This document shows positions 49,083 to 58,477 of a DNA stretch of 64,000 nucleotides, piece by piece (within the stretch, counting starts at the first letter, position 1; every line of letters begins with the position of its first letter). This DNA is from an uncultured Odoribacter sp. Its GTDB lineage: Bacteria > Bacteroidota > Bacteroidia > Bacteroidales > Marinifilaceae. The DNA lies in assembly GCA_910589025.1 (NCBI GenBank), contig CAJURM010000008.1, forward strand, positions 65,385 through 129,384, read 5' to 3'. Position numbers and translations under genes: made by a program. The notes beneath the pieces were generated by a model. That model was given only the letters and a program-made list of their open reading frames with translations, ran no database searches and was not told where the DNA came from.

Positions 49083-49520
49083 TTAAAAAGGTTTCTCACC
49101 GTCAACAGTGATACCCATACTTCTGGCAGTTCCAGCTACCATACTCATTGCTTTTTCCACTTCAAAAGCGTTCAAATCGCTCATTTTCCCTTCTGCAATC
49201 TGTCTCACCTGATCCCAGGAAAGAGAAGCCACCTTCTTACGGTTAGGCTCGGCAGAACCGGATTTGATTTTTGCCACTTCCAAAAGCTGAATAGCAACAG
49301 GAGGTTGTTTGGTGATAAAATCAAAAGATTTATCTCCATAAACCTGAATAATTACCGGAATAATCTTTCCTGCCTGATCCTGAGTTCTTGCATTAAACTG
49401 TTTACAGAAGTCCATAATATTGACTCCCTTAGAACCTAATGCCGGACCTACAGGGGGAGAAGGATTAGCGGCACCAGCTTTGATCTGCAGCTTAATAATA
49501 GCTTCAACTTCTTTTGCCAT
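49083..49520 (-). CDS. rplK: Ribosomal protein uL11
   Basis: A 145-residue protein of the GTPase-associated centre. It has the [22 protein letters not shown] block and the C-terminal [15 protein letters not shown]. It lies between nusG and rplA as is standard. Confidence 0.98.
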   Translation of the reverse strand: MAKEVEAIIKLQIKAGAANPSPPVGPALGSKGVNIMDFCKQFNARTQDQAGKIIPVIIQVYGDKSFDFITKQPPVAIQLLEVAKIKSGSAEPNRKKVASLSWDQVRQIAEGKMSDLNAFEVEKAMSMVAGTARSMGITVDGEKPF

Positions 49521-49544
49521 GATTTTTTCTTCTCAATAATTTAA

Positions 49545-50093
49545 TTATTCTTTTTCTACCTGCATGAAACTTAATTCGAGCGGCGTTTTACGTCCGAAAA
49601 TCTTGACAATTACTTTCAATCTCTTCTTATCGCTGTTCACCTCCTCTATCACACCGGTAAAACCGTTAAACGGTCCGTCTGTAACTTTAACGGATTCGCC
49701 TACGAAATAAGGAACACTTATCTCTTCCGGTTGTTCTGCAAGCTCATCTACCTTCCCAAGAATCCGGTTAATCTCAGCCAATCGCATCGGTACCGGATCA
49801 CCTCCTTTGGTCTCCCCCAGGAAGCCAATTACATTCGTGATGTCACGAAGTATATGGGGAACTTCACCAACTAAAGCAGCCTCTACCATGACGTACCCTG
49901 GAAAAAAATTTCGTTCTTTACTGATCTTTTTGCCGTTACGTACCTGGAAGATCTTCTCAGTAGGTATCAAAACCTGAGAAACATAATCCTGAAGCCCTAA
50001 ACTGGCAATTTCACTTTCGATGTACTCCTTTACTTTCTTCTCTTTCCCACCAATCACACGAAGCACATACCATCTTTTTTTAATTTCTGCCAT
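49545..50093 (-). CDS. nusG: Transcription elongation factor NusG
   Basis: This 182-residue housekeeping NusG binds RNA polymerase and links it to the ribosome and Rho. The NGN domain is about residues 5-115 (RWYVLRVIGGKEKKVKEYI, FFPGYVMVEA), and the KOW domain about 130-180 (GESVKVTDGPFNGFTGVIEEV). It is half the length of the capsule NusG paralogue at 30711-31787. Confidence 0.98.
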   Translation of the reverse strand: MAEIKKRWYVLRVIGGKEKKVKEYIESEIASLGLQDYVSQVLIPTEKIFQVRNGKKISKERNFFPGYVMVEAALVGEVPHILRDITNVIGFLGETKGGDPVPMRLAEINRILGKVDELAEQPEEISVPYFVGESVKVTDGPFNGFTGVIEEVNSDKKRLKVIVKIFGRKTPLELSFMQVEKE

Positions 50094-50110
50094 GTCAGTT
50101 ATCGGGATTA

Positions 50111-50302
50111 TTAATAAAACATACTATATACAAAGGTCATTACGTGTCTGAATACAAAATCCATCACAAAGATACCCAAAGCAATAATGACGGAAGCAAT
50201 CATTACGATGGTAGCACTGCTCTGGAGTTCCGACCAAGACGGCCAGGACACTTTATTGACCAATTCGTTATATACATCTGCAAAATAACCTTTGATATTC
50301 AT
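50111..50302 (-). CDS. secE: Preprotein translocase subunit SecE
   Basis: A 63-residue single-span SecE. The ATG at 50302 (MNIKGYFADVYNELVNKVSW) is chosen. The longer open frame to 50410 would run into the tRNA-Trp gene and has no SecE features. The conserved amphipathic helix and WP motif (KVSWPSWSEL) precede the membrane helix at about 30-55. Confidence 0.95.
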   Translation of the reverse strand: MNIKGYFADVYNELVNKVSWPSWSELQSSATIVMIASVIIALGIFVMDFVFRHVMTFVYSMFY

Positions 50303-50380
50303 CTCCAATTGTCGATTGTAAATTTCAAATAAACATCCATTATGTCTGTTTTCTATTTGAAATTCTGTATTTATTAAAAG

Positions 50381-50453
50381 CACGGATGGAGAGACTCGAA
50401 CTCCCGACACTCGGTTTTGGAGACCGATGCTCTACCGACTGAGCTACATCCGT
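50381..50453 (-). tRNA. tRNA-Trp (anticodon CCA)
   Basis: A 73-base tRNA read on the minus strand. The acceptor is ACGGATG/CATCCGT with discriminator G. The D arm is GTAGCTCAGTCGGTAGAGC, the anticodon loop CTCCAAA gives CCA, and the T-loop is TTCGAGT. It sits between tuf and secE, a widespread arrangement, and is probably cut from the same transcript. Confidence 0.97.
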
Positions 50454-50499
50454 AAAACAGGGTCAATCCGAAGATCAACCCTGAGTTTTATGAATAATA

Positions 50500-51687
50500 T
50501 TATTCAAGAATTTCAGTAATCTGACCAGCACCTACTGTACGGCCTCCTTCACGGATAGCAAAACGCAAACCTAATGAGCAAGCTACCGGGGTCAACAATT
50601 CAACTGTAATTGTTACGTTATCTCCTGGCATTACCATTTCGGTTCCTTCCGGCAAAGTGATTTCACCCGTTACGTCCATCGTACGTAAATAGAACTGCGG
50701 TCTGTACTTATTGTGGAACGGAGTGTGGCGGCCACCTTCTTCTTTCTTCAGGATATAAACCTCAGCTTTAAATCTCTTATGCGGTTTAACTGAACCCGGT
50801 TTTGCCAATACCATACCACGTTTGATTTCGTCTTTGTCAATACCACGAAGCAACAAACCTACGTTATCTCCGGCTTCACCTTCATCCAACAATTTGCGGA
50901 ACATTTCAACTCCAGTACAAACAGTTTTCTTACCGTCAGCTCCCAAACCGATCATTTCCAATTCATCACCAACGTGTACAACACCCGTTTCGATACGACC
51001 AGTAGCTACAGTTCCACGACCAGTAATTGAGAATACATCTTCAACCGGCATCAAGAACGGCTTTTCATTGTCACGCGGAGGAAGCGGAATCCATGAATCC
51101 ACAGCTTCCATCAATTCCATCACTTTTTCTTCCCATTTAGCTTCGCCATTTAAGGCACCCAAAGCAGAACCCAAAATAATCGGAGTATTGTCACCGTCGT
51201 ACTGATAGAAGCTCAACAATTCACGAAGCTCCATTTCAACCAGCTCCAACATTTCCTGGTCGTCTACCATATCCACTTTATTCAAGAACACAACGATTCT
51301 CGGAACGTTCACCTGACGAGCCAAAAGAATGTGCTCACGGGTCTGAGGCATCGGACCATCAGTAGCAGCACAAACCAAAATAGCACCATCCATCTGAGCA
51401 GCACCAGTAACCATGTTCTTTACATAGTCAGCGTGACCCGGACAGTCAACGTGAGCATAGTGACGATTAGCAGTTGAATATTCCACGTGAGAAGTATTGA
51501 TCGTAATACCTCTTTCTTTTTCTTCCGGAGCGTTATCAATAGAATCAAAAGAACGCAATTCAGAAAGACCTTTTTTTGCCAATACAGTTGTAATAGCAGC
51601 AGTCAACGTGGTTTTACCGTGGTCTACGTGACCGATAGTACCAATATTTACGTGTGGTTTTGACCTGTCAAACTTTTCTTTAGCCAT
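50500..51687 (-). CDS. tuf: Elongation factor Tu
   Basis: A 395-residue GTPase that delivers aminoacyl-tRNA. It has the P-loop [10 protein letters not shown], switch [11 protein letters not shown] and the base-recognition NKVD, with domains 2 and 3 complete to the end. It is the first gene of the tuf-tRNA-Trp-secE-nusG transcript and has a strong promoter. Confidence 0.99.
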   Translation of the reverse strand: MAKEKFDRSKPHVNIGTIGHVDHGKTTLTAAITTVLAKKGLSELRSFDSIDNAPEEKERGITINTSHVEYSTANRHYAHVDCPGHADYVKNMVTGAAQMDGAILVCAATDGPMPQTREHILLARQVNVPRIVVFLNKVDMVDDQEMLELVEMELRELLSFYQYDGDNTPIILGSALGALNGEAKWEEKVMELMEAVDSWIPLPPRDNEKPFLMPVEDVFSITGRGTVATGRIETGVVHVGDELEMIGLGADGKKTVCTGVEMFRKLLDEGEAGDNVGLLLRGIDKDEIKRGMVLAKPGSVKPHKRFKAEVYILKKEEGGRHTPFHNKYRPQFYLRTMDVTGEITLPEGTEMVMPGDNVTITVELLTPVACSLGLRFAIREGGRTVGAGQITEILE

Positions 51688-51806
51688 AACTCTAAAACAA
51701 TTTTATTATTAAACAATTTATTACAAAAAATTTGCATCTCACTTTAATACATTGACTCACGCTGTATTACACACCATAAGTCACAAAGACCCCATTATCG
51801 GGCTTG

Positions 51807-51837
51807 CAAATATAGATAAATAATTTTGTGCTGCAAA
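51807..51837 (-). promoter_or_regulatory. Promoter of tuf operon
   Basis: On the minus strand TTTG (51837-51834), 19 bases, then TATATTTG (51814-51807). It is an exact consensus about 120 bases before the tuf start codon. Confidence 0.85.
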
Positions 51838-51910
51838 ATATTTATCTTAAAGTTTATGGTTTATAGTTTATTATCTCCCTCGTGCTTCCTCTCAAAACTA
51901 TTTGCCATTT

Positions 51911-52216
51911 TTATTTTTCTCTCTCTTTTTCTTTGATTTTCACCAATTGGCGCTTAATCACATCATAGAGTTCATCAACAGCATCTTCGAATTTTTTTGC
52001 ATTTTTCTTTGCAAAAACATCCTGTCCTTTAATACCGACATTTACTTCTACCACCTTATTTTCAAGATTTTCATCTTTTTCCAGCTTCAAAGTCACATCA
52101 ATATCCAGAATTGCATCATTATATTTATCCAGTTTCAACAACTTTTTCTGGATAAAATCTTCCAACTGCGAACTTACAGAAAAACCAACCGGATTAATTC
52201 TTACTTCCATAGTCAT
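51911..52216 (-). CDS. hpf: Ribosome hibernation-promoting factor (short HPF/RaiA type)
   Basis: A 101-residue S30AE-family protein (EVRINPVGFSVSSQLEDFIQKKLLKLDKY). It binds the 30S decoding region in resting cells. It lacks the long C-terminal dimer domain, so it is the short form. The start may be the ATG at 52216 or at 52210. It lies 13 bases after xerC. Confidence 0.9.
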   Translation of the reverse strand: MTMEVRINPVGFSVSSQLEDFIQKKLLKLDKYNDAILDIDVTLKLEKDENLENKVVEVNVGIKGQDVFAKKNAKKFEDAVDELYDVIKRQLVKIKEKEREK

Positions 52217-52229
52217 TCCTCCTTTAATT

Positions 52230-53111
52230 TTAAGCCCTTGGATGGGCCTGGTTAAACACCTTGATCAAACTTTCAAAAGAGTTGTGAGTATATATTTGCG
52301 TTGCAGATAAATCTGCATGCCCCAACAACTCCCGGATTGCCTCAATACAAGCTCCATTATTAAGTAATTGTGTAGCAAATGTATGACGTAATACATGCGG
52401 ACTCTTTTTAGACAAAGTCGTATACATTCCCAGATATTTCTCCACCAGACGATAAATAAATTTATCATAAACAGGTTGTCCCTTGTCGGTGACGAAAAAA
52501 TACCCGTGTTCTCCGGAAACAACCTCTTTCCTCAACTCCATGTAATATCTCATGTCCTCCACCAGTTCGTCGGCCAAAGGCAACAAACGCTGCTTATTTC
52601 CCTTTCCCATCACAACAACACTTTTAGCAGAAAAATCAACATCCCGAATCCTCAAGCCAACCAGCTCCGAACGCCGCATCCCAGTATAATAAGCCATCAA
52701 CAATACCAAACGATCCCTCAGCTCATGAAAACCGCCCTGCAACTCCTCTGCATCCAACATGTTGTCCATCTGATAATCCGGCACAAACACCGGCAAACGA
52801 CGCCCCATCTTTGGCATCACAACAATCTCCGTCGGATCATCTTTCACCATCCCCTCTTTCATCAAAAAACGAAAAAACGTACGCAACGTACTCAGCTTAC
52901 GCCTTACCGTTGTCACCGTCTTCCCTTCTGACATATTAATCATCACCCACTCCCGGACAATCTTCGGAGTCACATCATCCAAACACCGGAGGTCATTAAT
53001 CGTAGCACAATACGTCAAAAATTGTTCCAAATCTTTCTTATAAGCAAGCAAAGTAAGAGAAGAATATCTCTTTTCATCCTTCAAATAATTCAGAAATGGT
53101 TCAATACTCAT
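52230..53111 (-). CDS. xerC: Tyrosine recombinase XerC-like
   Basis: A 293-residue two-domain recombinase. It has the SAM-like N-domain (1 to about 85) and the catalytic domain with Arg in YYTGMRRSELVGL, Lys in VMGKGNKQRLLPL, His-Arg in HVLRHTFATQLL, His in LLGHADLSATQIYTH and Tyr in that last motif. It most likely resolves chromosome dimers at dif. The rpsU-xerC-hpf-tuf order is conserved in the group, which separates it from the mobile-type recombinase at 32192-33424. Confidence 0.9.
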   Translation of the reverse strand: MSIEPFLNYLKDEKRYSSLTLLAYKKDLEQFLTYCATINDLRCLDDVTPKIVREWVMINMSEGKTVTTVRRKLSTLRTFFRFLMKEGMVKDDPTEIVVMPKMGRRLPVFVPDYQMDNMLDAEELQGGFHELRDRLVLLMAYYTGMRRSELVGLRIRDVDFSAKSVVVMGKGNKQRLLPLADELVEDMRYYMELRKEVVSGEHGYFFVTDKGQPVYDKFIYRLVEKYLGMYTTLSKKSPHVLRHTFATQLLNNGACIEAIRELLGHADLSATQIYTHNSFESLIKVFNQAHPRA

Positions 53112-53247
53112 AATTCACTTTATAAAAACCAATCCCCAAAGCCTTAAATCACTTCAGTCTATCAACTTCCGGGATCAAATTCAAGCCTTTTTCAGGTACC
53201 CAATTTAATTCTTTCAGTCGGAAAAAACAAATGCCGGATAAAAAAAA

Positions 53248-53439
53248 TTAATCCTCTGCAATCTGCAAACTCTGTTTATAGATAGCTTTCAATTTCTGCT
53301 GCCTGTTGATTATCGAAGGTTTTGTGAAAGCCTGACGATCTCTCAACTCTTTAATAATTCCGGTTTTTTCAAATTTTCTTTTAAATTTTTTTAAGGCTCT
53401 CTCGATATTTTCGCCTTCTTTTAAAGGTACAATAATCAT
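53248..53439 (-). CDS. rpsU: Ribosomal protein bS21
   Basis: A 63-residue small-subunit protein (MIIVPLKEGENIERALKKFK, then KFEKTGIIKELRDRQAFTKP). In Bacteroidetes bS21 helps hide the anti-Shine-Dalgarno tail of 16S rRNA. Its own mRNA here has an unusual leader of about 200 bases with an extended Shine-Dalgarno match, a tiny ORF and a terminator. This suggests feedback control by free or occupied ribosomes. Confidence 0.96.
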   Translation of the reverse strand: MIIVPLKEGENIERALKKFKRKFEKTGIIKELRDRQAFTKPSIINRQQKLKAIYKQSLQIAED

Positions 53440-53503
53440 AACTTTATTATTATAGTTTAATGTTTCAAAAAATCCTCTCCTCCATTCTCTCTCTTATTCC
53501 CTG

Positions 53504-53525
53504 TAAAAAAACGGAAAATTTCCGT
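53504..53525 (-). terminator. Intrinsic terminator inside the rpsU leader
   Basis: On the minus strand ACGGAA, loop ATT, TTCCGT is followed by TTTTTT. It lies between the leader ORF and the rpsU start, 65 bases before the coding region. It fits an attenuator. Confidence 0.65.
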
Positions 53526-53537
53526 ATAATATGCTGC

Positions 53538-53570
53538 TTACAAGCATCTCCTTTTATTTTCAGACATCAT
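53538..53570 (-). CDS. Possible leader peptide of rpsU
   Basis: A ten-codon ORF, MMSENKRRCL, starts 21 bases after the GGAGG of the extended Shine-Dalgarno. It is followed by the terminator hairpin. The wide spacing makes normal initiation doubtful, so the ORF may be chance. Confidence 0.3.
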   Translation of the reverse strand: MMSENKRRCL

Positions 53571-53586
53571 TCTATCCCCGGAATAA

Positions 53587-53600
53587 GATCACCTCCTTTC
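53587..53600 (-). promoter_or_regulatory. Extended Shine-Dalgarno match in rpsU leader
   Basis: The minus strand reads GAAAGGAGGTGATC, complementary over up to 14 bases to the 3' end of 16S rRNA (core CACCTCCTTTC). It is 148 bases upstream of the rpsU start. Genes in this window otherwise lack such sites. Confidence 0.75.
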
Positions 53601-53647
53601 AAAGCTTCTTGATTTATAGTATATTATAATTTCAAAAATAGTGGGGA

Positions 53648-53655
53648 CAAAGATA
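53648..53655 (-). promoter_or_regulatory. -7 box of rpsU promoter
   Basis: TATCTTTG on the minus strand, about 210 bases before the rpsU start. No TTTG is found at the usual 19-base distance, so the -33 part is weak. Confidence 0.55.
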
Positions 53656-53695
53656 GGACAAAAAGATCAAAGAAAGAAAACAATATTACCAAAAC

Positions 53696-55921
53696 TTACT
53701 TCACCCGGCATTTTTTTCGTCCTTTCCTTCTCTTACACGGAGTTTTCATAGGCAAATCCTTATCGTCCAGTTTTTCCCAAGACTCCGCTTCTCCAGCCAG
53801 AACAAAATCCAGAAAACGGGAGGCCAAGTCCACTTTTAACACTTTTACCACCACCTGTTCTCCCAGACAAAAGCTCCGTCCGAAATTCCTTCCCACCAGC
53901 CGATAGGCTTTCTCCTGGAATTCATAATAATCATCCCTCATGTTCAAAATCGACACCAGGCCTTCACACCGAATTTCATCCAACTCCACATAAAAACCCC
54001 ACCTCAAAATTTCCGTAATTTTTCCACTCCATACCGTTCCGGCATGCCCACTTAAATACTCCAACTGTTTATAACGAACCGAAGCCCGTTCCGCATTTTC
54101 AGCAATAACCTCCATCTCCGATACATGCCGACATATCTCCCAATACTTATCCCGCCGCACAGAACGCCCTCCATTCATATAATGTTCTAACAGACGATGC
54201 ACCACCAAATCAGAATAACGGCGGATAGGTGACGTAAAGTGTGTATAATAATCAAATGCCAAGCCATAATGTCCTATATTATCAACAGAATAAGCTGCTT
54301 TCGCCAAGGTACGGATAAACAAACTTTCTACCATGCTCCGCATCGGCACCGGACTGAGCTGCCGTATCTGCTTCGCCAAAGATATATGATGTTTCTCCTG
54401 CAACTTTCCCTTAATCCTCAATCCCATTCTACCAGCCAAATGCCGGAAAATATGCAAACGATCCACTGTAGGAACTCCATGTGTCCGATAAATAAAAACC
54501 GCTTTTCTCTCTTTCTCTTTTCCTATCGCCTCTGCAATTATCCTGTTGGCCAACAACATCCACTCTTCAATCATGCGGTTCGCCTCTTTCATCTCTTTCA
54601 AATACACCCGTATAGGCTTCCCTTCGGAATCCAAGTCAAATCGCACCTCGGGCTGATTAAAACACAAAGCTCCTTTTTCATCCCGGATTTTTCTCATTTT
54701 CCTGGACAAACGATACAAAACCCCTATCGCTTCCCGACACGGATGCGTCCTCCCCTCGATAATTTCCTGTGCCTCCTCATAAGAAAAACGATAGTCAGAA
54801 CAAATTACAGTTCTTCCTATCCACTTCTCCACCAAACTCCCCTCCCGATCTATTTTCACCACTACAGAATAACACAAACGGTCCTGGTGAGGATTCAGGG
54901 AACAAATATCATTGGACAATCTTTCCGGCAACATCGGAATTGTACACCCGGCAAGATAAACGGAATGAGCCCGCAGATAAGCCTCTTTATCCAAAACCGT
55001 AGCAGGCCGTACATAATAACTGACATCCGCAATATGAACCCCAACCTCATAAAGTCCCTCCTTCTCCTCCTTAAAGGACAAAGCATCGTCAAAATCATGA
55101 GCATCCTTCGGGTCTACGGTAAACGTCAGCAAATCCCGGCAATCCCTTCTTTTTATATATTCATCCGCCGGTATTTCCGTCCGGATTTTTTTCGCTGCCC
55201 TTAAGACATTCAGGGGGAAATCGGCAGCCAAATCAAACTCCGCCATGATTGCTTTCATTTCCATCCGCCCATCCCCCGGACGTCCCAGTATTTTGAGCAC
55301 TCTCCCCTCCGGATTCTTTCTTTTCTTCGGCCAACTCACAATTTCTGCCAACACCTTGTCCCCTGTCTGCGCCATACCAATCCCGGACGAAGGAATATAT
55401 ACATCATAAGGCACCTGATTGCCTGTCGGTATTAAAAAAGCAAAACCAGTCTGACAATAGATGATTCCGACAAACAAAGATTTTTTTTTATGAATAATCT
55501 CCTCCACTTTCCCGCTCAACATCCCTGGAATACCATCTGCATACACCAGTACTTTTACGGTATCCCCATTCAAAGCATGCTTCAAACCTGTAAAAGGTAC
55601 AAATATTTTTTCCTTAAATTCCCGGCTTCGTATATAAGCAGAACCACTTCTATTCAACTCCACCACCCCTGTCGTATATATTCCCTCTCTCTTATATTGA
55701 AACGTCCCCTGTCTCACCTCATTAATTTCTCCTAAATCTTTCAACACCATCAACGTTTTCCTCAATCTGCTCTTCCCCTCCTGACTCTTCACCCCCAGAC
55801 TCTTTATAAAATCCCGGAAAGTATATCCCCGCGTTTTATGCCGCTCCAACATTTCCAGTACATACTCCCTCCACACGGATTCCGGAATACTGCACTCTTC
55901 CTTCTTCTTTATTTTCAACAT
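53696..55921 (-). CDS. rnr: Ribonuclease R
   Basis: A 741-residue 3'-5' exoribonuclease of the RNB family that degrades structured RNA. It has an N-terminal winged-helix segment (about 15-75), cold-shock OB domains (about 80-230) and the RNB catalytic domain (about 250-590), with the acidic cluster TVDPKDAHDFDDALSF (about residues 270-285). An S1 domain (about 640-725) and a basic tail follow. It stands alone on the minus strand. Confidence 0.95.
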   Translation of the reverse strand: MLKIKKKEECSIPESVWREYVLEMLERHKTRGYTFRDFIKSLGVKSQEGKSRLRKTLMVLKDLGEINEVRQGTFQYKREGIYTTGVVELNRSGSAYIRSREFKEKIFVPFTGLKHALNGDTVKVLVYADGIPGMLSGKVEEIIHKKKSLFVGIIYCQTGFAFLIPTGNQVPYDVYIPSSGIGMAQTGDKVLAEIVSWPKKRKNPEGRVLKILGRPGDGRMEMKAIMAEFDLAADFPLNVLRAAKKIRTEIPADEYIKRRDCRDLLTFTVDPKDAHDFDDALSFKEEKEGLYEVGVHIADVSYYVRPATVLDKEAYLRAHSVYLAGCTIPMLPERLSNDICSLNPHQDRLCYSVVVKIDREGSLVEKWIGRTVICSDYRFSYEEAQEIIEGRTHPCREAIGVLYRLSRKMRKIRDEKGALCFNQPEVRFDLDSEGKPIRVYLKEMKEANRMIEEWMLLANRIIAEAIGKEKERKAVFIYRTHGVPTVDRLHIFRHLAGRMGLRIKGKLQEKHHISLAKQIRQLSPVPMRSMVESLFIRTLAKAAYSVDNIGHYGLAFDYYTHFTSPIRRYSDLVVHRLLEHYMNGGRSVRRDKYWEICRHVSEMEVIAENAERASVRYKQLEYLSGHAGTVWSGKITEILRWGFYVELDEIRCEGLVSILNMRDDYYEFQEKAYRLVGRNFGRSFCLGEQVVVKVLKVDLASRFLDFVLAGEAESWEKLDDKDLPMKTPCKRRKGRKKCRVK

Positions 55922-55999
55922 AGACCAAGCCTTTTGAGGACTAAAAGTATATAAATAATCAAAAAAAAGAAAAGTTATCCAAAATCTTTCCTGCTACAT

Positions 56000-56278
56000 T
56001 TAAGGATTCAGCAAGTCTTTATGATAAAAATCAAGCACATCATTAATCATAGTCACATAAGCCGCGGCCTTCTTGTTTACCGGATTTATTTTCAATACAG
56101 CATTAAATTTATTCAACGCATCCACACTTCTTCCCTCCTTATAATACAACTCTCCCAGCAACAATAATTTTTCTTCACTCTCCTGCAACTTCACCTCCTG
56201 CTCCAGCATCTCTATCGCTTCCTTTATCTGTCCTTCGGCAAATAGCAAACTAATTCTTTTTTCCATCTTTATTCCCAT
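56000..56278 (-). CDS. Small TPR protein
   Basis: A 92-residue protein (or 88 from the second Met at 56266) made of about two TPR units (AEGQIKEAIEMLEQEVKLQ, YKEGRSVDALNKFNAVLKIN). No signal peptide is present. It overlaps the end of the M23 peptidase gene by 29 or 17 bases, so the two are translationally coupled. A protein-protein adaptor is likely; its partner is unknown. Confidence 0.8.
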   Translation of the reverse strand: MGIKMEKRISLLFAEGQIKEAIEMLEQEVKLQESEEKLLLLGELYYKEGRSVDALNKFNAVLKINPVNKKAAAYVTMINDVLDFYHKDLLNP

Positions 56279-57944
56279 TTATTTCATTTCCCAACTGAAA
56301 TACGATTTGCTTTTCAGTAACATTTCCAGCTTTGTCGCATACCATAACCCGAACCTCATTCCGTCCTCTGACAAAAACGGGTTCATCCACCCGGCAGGTC
56401 AGCTGGTCATTTTTAGCATCATATTCAAACAACCCCCATTTACCATTCACCTCTCCCCGGTACGCCGCAATCCCAGTTAATTCATCCCGTATAATAAATT
56501 TCAGTTTTCTGCCAGACATCCCCAAATACTTCACCTCTGGAGAAACTGTATCTGAAACCACCGTATAACACCCCAAAAAATAGGGCATAGCAATAATACC
56601 GTTTTCACACTGCTGTGTAGTCATGGCTACCAACATCCTTTTATCTGTAATGCGACAAACAACCGCTCTCTCATCAAAACTTCCCTTTACTTCCAGACGA
56701 GCCGGCTTCAACAAAGGTTGTTCTCTTTGGGAAACAACAAAAACCGTATACAGCTTACCATCTGCCAATATCATGGTATCCACCTTCCCCACGTACGGCA
56801 ATGAAGCAGACAACACGGAATCTCCCAACAACAAGTTATACCCCTCCTCACCTACCACATTGGGTTTCTTATAATCCAATACCTTTCTCTTCCGGAACGG
56901 AATGCTGTCCTTTGCAATCAAGGTAAAACAAAATTCCACTTCATTCCCGTTTTTATCAGCCACTTTGACACATCCTTGCTTTTCCTCTCCTTTGTTCATG
57001 TCAACCCATCCTTCATCAGCAATTTTCACCCCCGGAATCCGGTCCATATAATGCCCGAACGTCCGATAAACCGTTTCATGCTTCTGCCGATACAAATCAA
57101 AATCTTTTATTTCATTCACCCAGGGATTACTGTCAAACAAACAGGTATCCACAACCATCTCAAACCTCTTTTCACCATCCACACTCATTTCCATTCTGTA
57201 AATCCCAAGTTTATTCCAAGAGCCGTTCATTAGATCCGTTAAATAAAATCCCACACCATTCCGTCCTGCAGGCACCGTTATCTTTCCACAAGCATATTTC
57301 CGATTGCCTAAATATTTTGGCACAATCCGCCTTTTCCTTTCCACACACCCATCCTCTGCCATATAATATATGTACAACGCCTGAATTTTCGGAGGCATAT
57401 TGTCCTGAATTTCCAAAAACAAGAGCGGATTCAGGACAGCTTCCGTATGGGTATCCCTATACTCGAAGTGCAAATGAGGGCCACCCGAAGAACCTGTATT
57501 ACCTGTAAAAGCCAATGTATCTCCCGACTGAAAAACAATCCCATAAGCTCTCATATTCAGATCCACCTCGAAACTCTCCCTTTCATACTGTTTTTCCCGG
57601 ACAATCCGATTCACCTCCGGCGTATATCGCAGCAAATGAGCATACACGGTAGTCGTACCATCAGCATGCTCTACATACAAAGCCCTCCCATAACCCACAG
57701 ACGAGACTTTAACCCGACTCACAATCCCCTCTTTCATACTTATCACCGGTATCCCAACCTTTCCGCCCGTTTTCAAATCTATCCCCGAATGAAAATGAGT
57801 TTCCCTCAACTCCCCAAAACTACCGCTTAACAACATGGGGAGAGGCAACGGACTGTCATATACCCGCTCCTGCGCCTGGACACGCCCTCCACCAAAAACA
57901 CAACAAAGAATTATGAAAATTAAAAAGATAAAAAATTTAAACAT
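56250..57944 (-). CDS. Exported M23 (LytM) family peptidase
   Basis: A 564-residue exported protein. The start is the ATG at 57944 (MFKFFIFLIFIILCC), two codons inside the open frame, where a TTG would be the only alternative. The M23 domain follows the signal, with zinc ligands in HFHSGIDLK and GPHLHFEY (about residues 50-165). The rest (about 190-560) is beta-rich and unassigned. It probably cuts peptidoglycan cross-links in the periplasm or regulates an amidase. Confidence 0.9.
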   Translation of the reverse strand: MFKFFIFLIFIILCCVFGGGRVQAQERVYDSPLPLPMLLSGSFGELRETHFHSGIDLKTGGKVGIPVISMKEGIVSRVKVSSVGYGRALYVEHADGTTTVYAHLLRYTPEVNRIVREKQYERESFEVDLNMRAYGIVFQSGDTLAFTGNTGSSGGPHLHFEYRDTHTEAVLNPLLFLEIQDNMPPKIQALYIYYMAEDGCVERKRRIVPKYLGNRKYACGKITVPAGRNGVGFYLTDLMNGSWNKLGIYRMEMSVDGEKRFEMVVDTCLFDSNPWVNEIKDFDLYRQKHETVYRTFGHYMDRIPGVKIADEGWVDMNKGEEKQGCVKVADKNGNEVEFCFTLIAKDSIPFRKRKVLDYKKPNVVGEEGYNLLLGDSVLSASLPYVGKVDTMILADGKLYTVFVVSQREQPLLKPARLEVKGSFDERAVVCRITDKRMLVAMTTQQCENGIIAMPYFLGCYTVVSDTVSPEVKYLGMSGRKLKFIIRDELTGIAAYRGEVNGKWGLFEYDAKNDQLTCRVDEPVFVRGRNEVRVMVCDKAGNVTEKQIVFQLGNEINGNKDGKKN

Positions 57945-58025
57945 ATTCAATTGTTAAAATTATAACTCCAACCCAACTCCCTTCTTCTATCCCGTTTTCC
58001 ATCCCTATAAAACACATTTGCCTTA

Positions 58026-58033
58026 CAAATATA
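58026..58033 (-). promoter_or_regulatory. -7 box of the M23 peptidase gene
   Basis: TATATTTG on the minus strand, about 82 bases before the peptidase start. It is back to back with the zapA operon promoter. The -33 match is weak. Confidence 0.5.
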
Positions 58034-58042
58034 TCAACACTC

Positions 58043-58073
58043 TTGATAATTTAAAGAAAAAAAATTATCTTTG
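58043..58073 (+). promoter_or_regulatory. Promoter of the coiled-coil gene and zapA
   Basis: TTG (58043-58045), 20 bases, then TATCTTTG (58066-58073), giving a leader of about 100 bases. Confidence 0.75.
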
Positions 58074-58180
58074 TCGTGAAATGAAAAGCTTTTGAGCTTT
58101 AAAACAAAGTATTTTAATACTTTAATTGAAATTGTTGCTTCGGAAAGAGGCGGTAATTTGTTTCAGGTTAGTAAAAACAT

Positions 58181-58474
58181 ATGACTGGAAGACAGGACGC
58201 CGTTTTAAACGAGCTAAAATTTAAAGTTGAAAGATTAATAAAATTATATATAGCCTCACTTGAAACCAAGCGGATTCAGGAAAGCAGAATAAACGAACTG
58301 CTGGCTGAAATCGAAAGTTTGAAAAGTGAGAACAAAATTTTAAATAAAGAATTAAAAACAGCCAGAGTGGCAAACGCAATTTCAGGTAACAACGATGGAA
58401 ATTACCAGGCAAAAATGCGAATTAACCAACTGGTGCGGGAGATTGACAAGTGTATTGCTCTTTTGAACAATTGA
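58181..58474 (+). CDS. Small coiled-coil protein upstream of zapA
   Basis: A 97-residue protein with a heptad-rich helix (about residues 8-65, RIQESRINELLAEIESLKSE then NKILNKELK). It lies three bases before zapA, so they form one unit. The length, coiled coil and pairing suggest a division protein that works with ZapA, in the way ZapB does in E. coli, but no sequence match can be claimed. Confidence 0.8.
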   Translation: MTGRQDAVLNELKFKVERLIKLYIASLETKRIQESRINELLAEIESLKSENKILNKELKTARVANAISGNNDGNYQAKMRINQLVREIDKCIALLNN

Positions 58475-58477
58475 TCT

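Noticed and set aside
50303..50410. N-terminal extension of SecE to 99 residues
   Set aside because: It would overlap the tRNA-Trp gene and adds residues not found in SecE; the ATG at 50302 gives the normal 63 residues.
54239..55204. 321-codon plus-strand frame
   Set aside because: Antisense to RNase R; His/Pro/Ser-rich composition is typical of a shadow frame.
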